Made by a program: the position numbers and the translations under genes
Notes under the pieces: generated by a model
The model's database searches: none
What the model saw: the letters and a program-made list of their open reading frames with translations, nothing else
What the model was told of the DNA's origin: nothing
Assembly (NCBI GenBank): GCA_965246925.1
Contig: OZ251994.1
Location: 124,001-188,000 of the forward strand
Reading direction: 5' to 3'
DNA: 64,000 bases
Origin: JANPPS01 sp965246925
GTDB taxonomy: Bacteria > Pseudomonadota > Alphaproteobacteria > Acetobacterales > Acetobacteraceae
Shown: one piece after another, positions 16,252-24,568 of the stretch
Layout: every line of letters begins with the position of its first letter
Position numbering within the stretch: the stretch's first letter is position 1

Positions 16252-19200
16252 TTATGTGGGACGCATATCGAGGTCGACGTTCAGGCCGAGGCTCTTGAGC
16301 TCCTTGACCAGCACGTTGAACGACTCGGGAATGCCGGCCTCGAACGTATCCTGCTCGCGCACGATCGCCTCATAGACCTTGGTGCGTCCGGACACGTCGT
16401 CCGACTTCACCGTCAGCATTTCCTGTAGCGTATAGGCCGCGCCATACGCCTCCAGCGCCCAAACCTCCATCTCACCAAAGCGCTGCCCACCGAACTGCGC
16501 CTTACCACCCAGCGGCTGCTGAGTGACCAGCGAGTACGGCCCGATCGACCGCGCATGGATCTTGTCATCGACCAAGTGATGCAGCTTCAGCATATAGATA
16601 TAGCCGACGGTCACCTTACGCTCGAACGTCTCGCCGGTCCGTCCATCGGTCAAGAAGACCTGGCCCGATGTATTCAAGCCGGCCTTGGTCAGCATACCCT
16701 CGATATCGGACATCCGGGCGCCGTCGAATACTGGCGTGGCGATCGGAATACCCTTCTTCAGGTTGTCCGACAGCTCCATCAGCTGCTCCGTGCTCATCGG
16801 CTCGATTTGAGAGGTGAACACCTCGTCTCCGTAGATGTCCCGCAGCATGTCGAGCAGGCTTTCGCGCTGCGCGCCGGTGCGGCGGTATTCGTCGACCAGC
16901 TCACCGACCTGCTTGCCCAGCGTGGCGCAGGCCCAGCCCAAATGAGTCTCCAGGATCTGCCCCACGTTCATGCGCGATGGCACGCCGAGCGGGTTGAGCA
17001 CCAAGTCCACATGCGTCCCATCTTCCAGGAACGGCATGTCCTCGACGGGGGTCACGCGCGATACGACACCCTTGTTGCCGTGCCGCCCGGCCATCTTGTC
17101 GCCGGGCTGCAGCTTGCGCTTCACCGCCACGAACACCTTGACCATCTTCATCACGCCCGGCGGTAGCTCGTCACCGCGCTGCAGCTTCTCGACCTTGCCG
17201 TCGAACCGCGCCTGCAGACGGCCCACCGCCTGATCGAACTCGCGCTTCAGCGTCTCGATCTCGGACATGACCGCATCCTCGGCCACGCCGATGTTGCGCC
17301 AGGCGCCGCGCGGATGCTCGGCCAGAACCTCCTCCGTGATGGTCGTGCCGGCCTTGATCCCCTTGAAACCCGCGGAGGCCTTGCGGCCCAGCAGCTTCTC
17401 ACGCATCCGGTTCAGGAACGACCGCTCCTGGATCGCCCGCTCGTCGTCGCGGTCCTTGGCCAGCCGCTCGATCTCCGACCGCTCGATCGCCATCGCGCGC
17501 TCATCCTTGTCGACGCCGCGGCGGCTGAACACGCGGACGTCCACGATCGTCCCCGTCACACCCGGCGGCAGCTTCAAGGAGGTATCCCGCACATCGCTCG
17601 CTTTCTCGCCGAAGATGGCGCGCAGCAGCTTCTCCTCGGGCGTCATCGGGCTTTCGCCCTTCGGCGTCACCTTACCGACGAGGATGTCTCCCGGATTCAC
17701 CTCGGCGCCGATATAGACGATCCCCGCCTCGTCCAGGTTCTTCAACGCTTCCTCACCCACGTTCGGGATGTCGCGCGTGATCTCCTCCTGGCCGAGCTTG
17801 GTGTCCCGGGCCATGACCTCGAACTCCTCGATGTGGATCGAGGTGAACACGTCATCCCGGGCAATACGCTCGCTGATGAGGATGCTGTCTTCGAAGTTAT
17901 AGCCGTTCCACGGCATGAACGCGCATAGCACGTTCCGGCCCAGCGCCAGTTCGCCAAGGTCCGTGGAGGGACCATCGGCAATGATGTCGCCGGTCCCGAC
18001 CCGGTCACCGACGCGCACCAGCGGACGCTGATTGATGCAGGTGCTCTGGTTGCTGCGCATATACTTGCGCAGGCGATAGATATCCACACCATGCGTCGTG
18101 CCGTCTTCGGCCGTCGCGCGGACCACGATGCGCGCGCCGTCGATCTGGTCGACGATGCCGGGCCGCTTGGCGACGATGGTGGCGCCGCTATCCCGCGCCA
18201 CCGCCGCCTCCATCCCGGTGCCGACCAGCGGCGCGTCCGCGCGGATCAGCGGCACGGCCTGACGCTGCATGTTGGAGCCCATCAGCGCCCGGTTCGCGTC
18301 GTCGTTCTCGAGGAACGGGATCAGCGCGGCCGCGACCGACACCAATTGCCGCGGCGATACGTCCACCGCCGTCACGTCCTGTGGCTTCACCAGACGGAAA
18401 TCGCCCTGCTTGCGCACGGAAACCAGCTCGTTGGTGAAGTTACCCTGCTTGTCCGTTGGAGCATCGGCCTGCGCGACGACGAGCCGTTCCTCCTCCATGG
18501 CGGACAGATACTTCCAGCCGTCTTGCACCTGGCCGTCCTTGACCAGGCGATACGGCGTCTCGATGAAACCATACTTGTTCACCTTGGCGTAGGTCGCCAG
18601 CGAGTTGATGAGGCCGATGTTCGGCCCCTCCGGCGTCTCGATCGGGCAAATCCGTCCGTAATGCGTAGGATGCACGTCGCGCACCTCGAACCCGGCACGC
18701 TCCCGCGTCAGGCCGCCTGGGCCCAGTGCCGACAGACGCCGCTTATGCGTCACTTCCGACAGTGGATTGGTCTGGTCCATGAACTGGCTCAGCTGAGACG
18801 AGCCGAAGAACTCCCGCACTGCCGCCGCGGCCGGCTTAGCATTGATCAAGTCATGCGGCATCACGGTATCAATATCGACCGATCCCATACGCTCCCGGAT
18901 GGCACGCTCCATCCGTAGCAGGCCCACACGATACTGGTTCTCCATCAACTCACCGACCGAGCGGACCCGGCGATTGCCGAGGTTGTCGATGTCGTCGATC
19001 GTGCCGCGGCCGTCCTTCAGCTCGCACATGATCTTCACGGTCTTGAGCACGTCCTCCTTGCGCAACACGCGCACGGTGTCCTCGGCCTCGACCCCCAGGC
19101 GCATGTTCATCTTGACCCGGCCGACGGCGGACAAATCGTATCGGTCGCTGTCGAAGAACAGGCCGCGGAACAGCGCCTCGGCGGTTTCGGGCGTCGGCGG

Positions 19201-20427
19201 CTCGCCGGGGCGCATGACGCGGTAGATGTCGACCAGCGCGTCGTCGCGGTTGCTGTTCTTGTCGACCGCCAGCGTGTTGCGGATCCACGGGCCGTTCGAT
19301 TGATCCACAGCCAGCGTCGGGAGCTCTGTGATCCCCGCGTCTTCGAGCGCGACAAGACGGGCTTCGGCCAACTCCTCACCGGCCTCAGCATAGATCTCGC
19401 CGGTCTCCTCATTGACCAAGTCCAAGGCCACGAAACGCCCCAACAGATCGGCGCGCCCGACCAACACGGTCTTGGTCTTCTCGGCAATTTTCTTGGCGGT
19501 CCGCGCCGTGATCTTGGTGGTCGCCTCCGCCACGACCTCGCCGGTATCCGCATCGACCAGCGCCTCAGCCAGCGTGATGCCGCGATAGGCGTCAGAGTCG
19601 AACGGACGCGCCCAGCCTTTCGGCGTACGGGTGAACGCAACCTGCCCATAGAAGGAGTTCAGGATCTCCTCGGCATCCATACCCTTGATATCGTTGATAT
19701 CGACAGGCTCGCGTGCCGCCGCGCGCTCGGCACGCATGACGGTCGTGGCGGGATTGTCTAGCGCATACAGCAACGTCGTCACCGGCAGCTTCCGCTTCCG
19801 GTCGATGCGGACATAGACCAAATCCTTGCTATCGAACTCGAAATCGAGCCACGAGCCGCGGTACGGAATCACCCGCGCGGTGAACAGATACTTGCCCGAC
19901 GAGTGCGTCTTGCCCTTGTCGTGATCGAAGAACACGCCGGGCGAGCGGTGCATCTGGCTCACGATCACACGCTCGGTGCCGTTGATGATGAAGGTGCCGT
20001 TATCGGTCATGAGCGGCATATCACCCATGTAGACCGGCTGTTCCTTGATATCGCGGATCGAGCGCGCACCGGTCTCCTCATCGAGGTCCCAGACGATTAG
20101 GCGCAGGATCACCTTGAGCGGCGCCGCGAACGTGAGGCCGCGCTGAATGCACTCCTCCACGTCATACTTCGGCTCTTCCAGCTCGTAATACACGAACTCC
20201 AGCCGTCCGCGCCCGGCGAAGTCGTCAATCGGGAACACCGACTTGAATACTTCCTGCAAACCCGTCTGCGTCCGGCTATCCGGCGGCGTAGTCATCTGCA
20301 AGAAGCCCTCGTAGCTCGAGCGCTGCACGTCGATAAGGTTGGGCATCGACACGACTTCGGGAATGCGCCCGAAGCTCTTGCGGATGCGCTTTTGTCCCGT
20401 GAACGACTTCATCGTAATCGCGTTCAT
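16252..20427 (-). CDS. rpoB: RNA polymerase beta subunit
   Basis: The beta subunit binds rifampicin and forms the other half of the active cleft. The 1391-residue protein starts MNAITMKSFTGQKRIRKSFG. The rifampicin region reads SSQLSQFMDQTNPLSEVTHK then RRLSALGPGG, with no recognised resistance substitution at the main positions. The C-terminal GGKAQFGGQRFGEMEVWALE block is intact. It lies 114 bases after rplL, a gap holding a hairpin. Confidence 0.98.
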   Translation of the reverse strand: MNAITMKSFTGQKRIRKSFGRIPEVVSMPNLIDVQRSSYEGFLQMTTPPDSRTQTGLQEVFKSVFPIDDFAGRGRLEFVYYELEEPKYDVEECIQRGLTFAAPLKVILRLIVWDLDEETGARSIRDIKEQPVYMGDMPLMTDNGTFIINGTERVIVSQMHRSPGVFFDHDKGKTHSSGKYLFTARVIPYRGSWLDFEFDSKDLVYVRIDRKRKLPVTTLLYALDNPATTVMRAERAAAREPVDINDIKGMDAEEILNSFYGQVAFTRTPKGWARPFDSDAYRGITLAEALVDADTGEVVAEATTKITARTAKKIAEKTKTVLVGRADLLGRFVALDLVNEETGEIYAEAGEELAEARLVALEDAGITELPTLAVDQSNGPWIRNTLAVDKNSNRDDALVDIYRVMRPGEPPTPETAEALFRGLFFDSDRYDLSAVGRVKMNMRLGVEAEDTVRVLRKEDVLKTVKIMCELKDGRGTIDDIDNLGNRRVRSVGELMENQYRVGLLRMERAIRERMGSVDIDTVMPHDLINAKPAAAAVREFFGSSQLSQFMDQTNPLSEVTHKRRLSALGPGGLTRERAGFEVRDVHPTHYGRICPIETPEGPNIGLINSLATYAKVNKYGFIETPYRLVKDGQVQDGWKYLSAMEEERLVVAQADAPTDKQGNFTNELVSVRKQGDFRLVKPQDVTAVDVSPRQLVSVAAALIPFLENDDANRALMGSNMQRQAVPLIRADAPLVGTGMEAAVARDSGATIVAKRPGIVDQIDGARIVVRATAEDGTTHGVDIYRLRKYMRSNQSTCINQRPLVRVGDRVGTGDIIADGPSTDLGELALGRNVLCAFMPWNGYNFEDSILISERIARDDVFTSIHIEEFEVMARDTKLGQEEITRDIPNVGEEALKNLDEAGIVYIGAEVNPGDILVGKVTPKGESPMTPEEKLLRAIFGEKASDVRDTSLKLPPGVTGTIVDVRVFSRRGVDKDERAMAIERSEIERLAKDRDDERAIQERSFLNRMREKLLGRKASAGFKGIKAGTTITEEVLAEHPRGAWRNIGVAEDAVMSEIETLKREFDQAVGRLQARFDGKVEKLQRGDELPPGVMKMVKVFVAVKRKLQPGDKMAGRHGNKGVVSRVTPVEDMPFLEDGTHVDLVLNPLGVPSRMNVGQILETHLGWACATLGKQVGELVDEYRRTGAQRESLLDMLRDIYGDEVFTSQIEPMSTEQLMELSDNLKKGIPIATPVFDGARMSDIEGMLTKAGLNTSGQVFLTDGRTGETFERKVTVGYIYMLKLHHLVDDKIHARSIGPYSLVTQQPLGGKAQFGGQRFGEMEVWALEAYGAAYTLQEMLTVKSDDVSGRTKVYEAIVREQDTFEAGIPESFNVLVKELKSLGLNVDLDMRPT

Positions 20428-20477
20428 GCTCGGTCCCTACAGTAGTTGGTCACGCACGGCTTAAAATAGGTTTGGGG

Positions 20478-20501
20478 GCGGAAACCAGACCCGGTTTCCA
20501 C
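20478..20501 (-). terminator. Hairpin between rplL and rpoB (attenuator candidate)
   Basis: The gap contains the inverted repeat GGAAACC / GGTTTCC (7-base stem, extendable on both sides across a mismatch) with a 6-base loop. A TATTTTAA run follows about 10 bases later in the direction of transcription. E. coli has a partial terminator at the same place that lowers rpoBC relative to L7/L12. By analogy this may do the same; the U-run is weak and detached. Confidence 0.4.
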
Positions 20502-20541
20502 CCTCAACCCCGATCAGAACCGGCCAAAGCCGGCAAGCAGC

Positions 20542-20919
20542 TTACTTGATCTCGACAGAGGCGCCCTGATCTTCCAGCATCTTCTTCAGCTTCGCAGCCT
20601 CGTCCTTGTTCACGCCTTCCTTCACAGGCTTCGGCGCACCCTCGACGAGGTCCTTGGCTTCCTTCAGTCCGAGGCCCGTGATGGTCCGGACTTCCTTGAT
20701 CACGTTGATCTTCTTCTCACCCGCCTTGGCGAGGATGACCGTGAACTCGGTCTGCTCCTCCACTGGTGCGGCCGCGGCCACCGGGCCAGACGGCGCGGCG
20801 GCGGCGGCCGGTGCGGCGGCGGAGACACCCCACTTCTCTTCCAGCATCTTGGACAGCTCGGCCGCTTCCAACACCGTCAGCGCCGAAAGCTCTTCCACCA
20901 GTCTTGACATATCAGCCAT
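20542..20919 (-). CDS. rplL: 50S ribosomal protein L7/L12
   Basis: L7/L12 forms the multicopy stalk that recruits translation GTPases. The start is the ATG at 20919 (MADMSRLVEELSALTVLEAA), giving 125 residues. The N-terminal dimerisation domain is followed by an alanine-rich hinge (about 40-60) and the globular domain with INVIKEVRTITGLGLKEAKD. The longer frame upstream of the chosen start overlaps the rplJ-rplL gap and is not conserved. Confidence 0.97.
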   Translation of the reverse strand: MADMSRLVEELSALTVLEAAELSKMLEEKWGVSAAAPAAAAAPSGPVAAAAPVEEQTEFTVILAKAGEKKINVIKEVRTITGLGLKEAKDLVEGAPKPVKEGVNKDEAAKLKKMLEDQGASVEIK

Positions 20920-20981
20920 TTCTAAACCCTTAAATGTGACGTTGAGTGATCCCATGCAAGCCCCATACGGGGGCAAGCAGA

Positions 20982-21527
20982 CTAAGCAGCCTCGGCGTCC
21001 GTGCTGTCCTTGTTGGCCCCGTCCTTATTGGCGTACGCCCCGAAGACCCGCGCAAGCTGGCCGGCCGGTGCTTGCAGGATGCCGGCGATCCGGGTGGCGG
21101 GGGTCTGAATCATCCCCACCAGCCGGGCGCGCAGCACGTCAAGCGACGGCAAATCCGCGAGCGCCTTGATCCCATCCGCATTGAGCGTTTGGGTTCCGAG
21201 CGCGCCGCCGATCACGACGAACTTCTCGTTGGTCTTGGCGTAGTCCACGGCCACTTTCGCCACCGCCACCGGGTCCGTGTTCCACGCAAGCGCGGTCGGA
21301 CCCTTCAGCAAGGGTGAAATGCCGTCGAACCGGGTCCCATCCAGGGCGAGCACGGCCAGCCGGTTCTTCGCGACTTTGTAGGTCGATCCCGACGCCCGCA
21401 TCCGGCGGCGCAGATCCGATACCTCGGCGACGGTCATTCCGTTGTTACGGGTGACCACCACCATGGACGTCTCTGCGAACACCTGACCGAGCGAAGCGAC
21501 GAACTCCCGCTTCTCCGTACGGTCCAA
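20982..21527 (-). CDS. rplJ: 50S ribosomal protein L10
   Basis: L10 anchors the L7/L12 stalk and is the autoregulator of rplJL in E. coli. The 181-residue protein starts at a TTG at 21527 (MDRTEKREFVASLGQVFAET) behind a good AGGAGAG ribosome-binding site. The conserved VTRNNGMTVAEVSDLRRRMR and the C-terminal L12-binding helix (ARVFGAYANKDG) are present. It is preceded by a 259-base leader. The C-terminus has a lysine/aspartate repeat. Confidence 0.96.
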   Translation of the reverse strand: MDRTEKREFVASLGQVFAETSMVVVTRNNGMTVAEVSDLRRRMRASGSTYKVAKNRLAVLALDGTRFDGISPLLKGPTALAWNTDPVAVAKVAVDYAKTNEKFVVIGGALGTQTLNADGIKALADLPSLDVLRARLVGMIQTPATRIAGILQAPAGQLARVFGAYANKDGANKDSTDAEAA

Positions 21528-21786
21528 GTTTCTCTCCTGTAGGCCCCGTCATACCCACCGCGGGCATGACGCTTACGCCTGTCCGGGACCCGGCCCGCAC
21601 GTGCGGACAAGACCCATTAGCCGGAACCACCCATCACTCCCATCGCTGGGACCTCTCGGCTTCCCCGTCTCCTGCGTGCGGACCTCAGTCCATCAATCCC
21701 CAAGGGGAACATGCAGTCTCGGACAGGATCGGGGCGGCTTGCACCACCCCTAGCCACCCCCGCCGAAAGCGGGAGCGAATCTCGTT
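21528..21786 (-). promoter_or_regulatory. rplJ leader region (probable L10 autoregulatory leader)
   Basis: A 259-base gap separates rplA from rplJ and contains no gene. It holds several self-complementary segments, the clearest being GTCATGCCC / GGGTATGAC (minus-strand reading, 21570-21548), ending about a dozen bases before the rplJ ribosome-binding site. In many bacteria the equivalent leader binds the L10-(L12) complex and represses rplJL. That role here is inferred from position and structure only. Confidence 0.45.
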
Positions 21787-22479
21787 CTAGCCAGCCAAGC
21801 TCGACAGATCGACCTTGATGCCCGGCCCCATCGTGCTGCTGACCGACGCCTTTTGCACATAGGTGCCCTTGGCGCCCGTGGGCTTGGCCTTCTGGATCGC
21901 ATCGACGAAGGCGCGAATGTTTTCGACCAGCTTGCCCTCCTCGAAGCTCGCCTTACCGATCCCGGCATGGACAATGCCCGCCTTCTCGGCCCGAAACTCC
22001 ACCTGACCGGACTTCGCGGCCTGCACGGCGCCCTTCACGTCCATGGTGACCGTGCCGAGCTTGGGGTTCGGCATTAGGCCGCGCGGGCCCAAAATCTTAC
22101 CTAAGCGGCCCACCAAAGCCATCATGTCAGGCGTCGCGATACACCGGTCGAAGCCGAACTCACCGGCCTGCACCTTTTCGGCCAAATCTTCCGCGCCCAC
22201 CACGTCTGCACCCGCTGCGCGCGCCTCATCGGCCTTCGCACCGCGCGCGAACACGCCGATCCGCAGCGTCTTACCCGTGCCGTTCGGCAGGCTCAGCAGG
22301 CCGCGCACCATCTGGTCCGCGTGCCGCGGATCGATGCCGAGGTTCATGCTGAACTCGATTGTCTCGTCGAACTTGGCCTTGCTGTTGGCCTTGGCCAGCG
22401 TGATGGCCTCGTTCAACGGATAGGCCTTCGTGCGATCGAACGCCGCGTAGCCCGCCTTCAGGCGCTTACCCTCCGCCAT
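21787..22479 (-). CDS. rplA: 50S ribosomal protein L1
   Basis: L1 forms the mobile stalk by the E site that releases deacylated tRNA, and represses rplKA translation in E. coli. The 230-residue protein has the conserved GKILGPRGLMPNPKLGTVT signature at about 123-141 and FRAEKAGIVHAGIGKASF. It begins 3 bases after rplK. Confidence 0.98.
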   Translation of the reverse strand: MAEGKRLKAGYAAFDRTKAYPLNEAITLAKANSKAKFDETIEFSMNLGIDPRHADQMVRGLLSLPNGTGKTLRIGVFARGAKADEARAAGADVVGAEDLAEKVQAGEFGFDRCIATPDMMALVGRLGKILGPRGLMPNPKLGTVTMDVKGAVQAAKSGQVEFRAEKAGIVHAGIGKASFEEGKLVENIRAFVDAIQKAKPTGAKGTYVQKASVSSTMGPGIKVDLSSLAG

Positions 22480-22482
22480 GAT

Positions 22483-22917
22483 CTAGCCCTCCACCACGGT
22501 AAGGCCCATGGAGCGTGCGCTTCCGGTCAGCATGCTAACGGCGGCCTCCACCTCATTGGCATTCATGTCTTTCATCTTGGTCGCCGCGATTTCCCGCAGC
22601 TGCGTCGTCGTCACCCGGCCCACCGCCGCGCCCTTGCCCGGCGTCGTCGTGCCCTTGGTGATGCCCGCGGCCTTTTTCAGGAAATACGTGTTGGGCGGGG
22701 TCTTGGTGATGAAGCTGAACGTCCGGTCACCAAACGCGGTGATCACGACCGGGATCGGCATACCCGGCTCCATGGTCTGTGTCAGCGCGTTGAACTCCTT
22801 GCAGAACTGCATGATGTTCAACCCGCGCTGCCCAAGCGCCGGGCCCACGGGCGGCGACGGGTTCGCCTTCCCGGCCGGAATTTGCAGCTTGATATAGCCG
22901 ACGATTTTCTTCGCCAT
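22483..22917 (-). CDS. rplK: 50S ribosomal protein L11
   Basis: L11 covers the GTPase-associated centre and is needed for the RelA stringent response. The 144-residue protein starts MAKKIVGYIKLQIPAGKANP and has the PPVGPALGQRGLNIMQFCKE motif and the C-terminal rRNA-binding region ending RSMGLTVVEG. It is the first gene of the run. A promoter candidate lies upstream, and secE-nusG, the usual neighbours, are absent. Confidence 0.98.
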   Translation of the reverse strand: MAKKIVGYIKLQIPAGKANPSPPVGPALGQRGLNIMQFCKEFNALTQTMEPGMPIPVVITAFGDRTFSFITKTPPNTYFLKKAAGITKGTTTPGKGAAVGRVTTTQLREIAATKMKDMNANEVEAAVSMLTGSARSMGLTVVEG

Positions 22918-22996
22918 ATTACCCTCTAGATAGAGGACCCGCGGTCATACCGGCCACGCCAATGCGCCGCCTCCCGCGTTTCCGAGTGAGGGCGGG

Positions 22997-23025
22997 CGTA
23001 TACAGGGCGCTTGCCGATCCGTCCA
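22997..23025 (-). promoter_or_regulatory. Putative rplK promoter
   Basis: On the minus strand TGGACG (23025-23020) is followed after 17 bases by TATACG (23002-22997), four of six matches in each box to the sigma-70 consensus. It would give a leader of about 70 bases before rplK. It is divergent from the candidate promoter at 23065-23093 for the plus-strand transporter genes. Confidence 0.35.
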
Positions 23026-23064
23026 GAAGTTTTTGCTCACTCAGAAAAAATGTCATCCAGAGGT

Positions 23065-23093
23065 GGGACAAACCGGAGCGGCGTCCGTATAAG
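23065..23093 (+). promoter_or_regulatory. Putative promoter of the MFS/dehydratase operon
   Basis: GGGACA (23065-23070) and TATAAG (23088-23093) are separated by 17 bases, a fair match to sigma-70. A purine-rich ribosome-binding site (AGAAGGGA, about 23107-23114) and the ATG at 23121 follow at a suitable distance, so the first translated product would be the 60-residue membrane protein. Confidence 0.4.
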
Positions 23094-23120
23094 TGCCATT
23101 ATATAGAGAAGGGACCCGAC

Positions 23121-23303
23121 ATGGCCACCAAGCCCTCACTACCGCCAACCAAGCCCGCGCCCCGTTTCAACCCGACCGCGGTGGCGATCGCCGCCTCGTT
23201 CGCAATCTCGCTCGTGCTGGCAACGGTCGTGGCCGGCAACCCGTTCCGCGCCACGCGGCTCGCCTACCTGGACTACAGCGCCACCCCGCGCGTCGCGAAA
23301 TAG
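23121..23303 (+). CDS. Small single-pass membrane protein, unknown function
   Basis: The 60-residue product has a proline-rich cytoplasmic head (about 1-18), one hydrophobic helix (AVAIAASFAISLVLATVVAG, about 20-39) and a short basic/aromatic tail. It has a good ribosome-binding site and an upstream promoter candidate, and ends 5 bases before the GTG start of the MFS transporter. I do not recognise a family. It may be a transporter accessory microprotein or a coupling leader; only the layout suggests this. Confidence 0.55.
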   Translation: MATKPSLPPTKPAPRFNPTAVAIAASFAISLVLATVVAGNPFRATRLAYLDYSATPRVAK

Positions 23304-23308
23304 CCCGC

Positions 23309-24568
23309 GTGTTCCGGCGCTGGAACGGCGGCAGCAACGTCTTGCTGCTGCTCTGCGCCATGTACTTCATCACCTATGTGGACCGGGTCAACGTCAGCTC
23401 CGCCGCGGTGGCGTTCAAAGGTGAGTTCGGACTGAGCAACACCCAGCTCGGCCTCATATTCTCGGCGTTCGGCTATCCTTACCTCGTTTGCCAAATCGCT
23501 GGCGGCTGGTTCAGTGACCGGTTCGGCGCCAAGCGTACCCTGGTCGTCTCGGGCCTGATCTGGGCAGTGGCGACCGCGCTCACGGGCCTGGCCACAGGGT
23601 TTGCCACCATGATTGCCGCCCGGGTGCTGCTGGGCTTGGGTGAGGGCGCGACCTTCCCGACGGCCACGCGCGCCATGTCGGCCTGGGTGCCCCGGACGCA
23701 GGCCGGCTGGGCCCAGGGCATCACCCATTCCGCCGCCCGGCTCGGCAACGCCGTCACACCGCCGATGATCATCGCACTCATCGCCGTGGTGTCCTGGCGC
23801 GGCGCTTTCATGGTGCTCGGCGCCGTCAGCCTCGTCTGGGTCCTGCTCTGGGCCTGGTATTACGAAGACGACCCGCGCCAGCACACCAGCATGACCCCGG
23901 CGGATTTGGCGCGTCTGCCGCCAGTGCGCGCCAAGCGCCAGGGTCCGACACCCTGGGCCGCGCTGATCCGCCGCATGGCGCCGGTCACGTTCGTCTATTT
24001 CTGTTATGGCTGGACGCTCTGGACCTTCCTGTCTTGGGTGCCGCAATTCATGCTGCACGCCTATAACCTCAATCTTAAGGACTCGGGGCTGTTTGCCATG
24101 CTGGTGTTCGGCGGCGGCGTGGTCGGCGACGCGCTGGGCGGGATCGTCAGCGACTGGATGCTGCGCCGCACCGGCAGCCTGCTGCGCTCCCGCCGGGATT
24201 TGGTGATCGCCGGCATGATCGGCTCGTTCATCTGTTCGGCCCCCGTGCTGTTCGTCAATGACCCGGTGACCGCCGCCTTCTCGCTCGGCGGTGCATTCTT
24301 CTTTGCCGAACTCACCATCGGGCCGATGTGGGCCATCCCAATGGACATCGCGCCCGAGCATTCCGGCACGGCGTCCGGCCTCATGAACAGCGGGTCGGCG
24401 CTGGCCGCCATCATCTCGCCCGTCGTGTTCGGCGCCATCATCGATGCGACCGGGGATTGGTCACTGCCGTTCTACGGGACCATGGGCCTGCTCGTCGTGG
24501 GCGTCGTGGCCGCGTTCGCCATGCGCCCAGACCGCCCGCTGCTGACGCGGGAGGCTGCGCTGGCATGA
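23309..24568 (+). CDS. MFS transporter, anion:cation symporter type (sugar acid/carboxylate)
   Basis: The 419-residue protein is a 12-helix major-facilitator permease. Motif A reads GGWFSDRFGAKR after helix 2, and the N-terminal YVDRVNVSSAAVAFKGEFGL is typical of the anion:cation symporter group that takes up galactonate, glucarate and similar acids. I start at the GTG at 23309, because the frame upstream reads non-hydrophobic arginine-rich sequence overlapping the small ORF. Its stop overlaps the dehydratase start (ATGA), so the substrate is probably the sugar acid dehydrated next door. Confidence 0.85.
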   Translation: MFRRWNGGSNVLLLLCAMYFITYVDRVNVSSAAVAFKGEFGLSNTQLGLIFSAFGYPYLVCQIAGGWFSDRFGAKRTLVVSGLIWAVATALTGLATGFATMIAARVLLGLGEGATFPTATRAMSAWVPRTQAGWAQGITHSAARLGNAVTPPMIIALIAVVSWRGAFMVLGAVSLVWVLLWAWYYEDDPRQHTSMTPADLARLPPVRAKRQGPTPWAALIRRMAPVTFVYFCYGWTLWTFLSWVPQFMLHAYNLNLKDSGLFAMLVFGGGVVGDALGGIVSDWMLRRTGSLLRSRRDLVIAGMIGSFICSAPVLFVNDPVTAAFSLGGAFFFAELTIGPMWAIPMDIAPEHSGTASGLMNSGSALAAIISPVVFGAIIDATGDWSLPFYGTMGLLVVGVVAAFAMRPDRPLLTREAALA

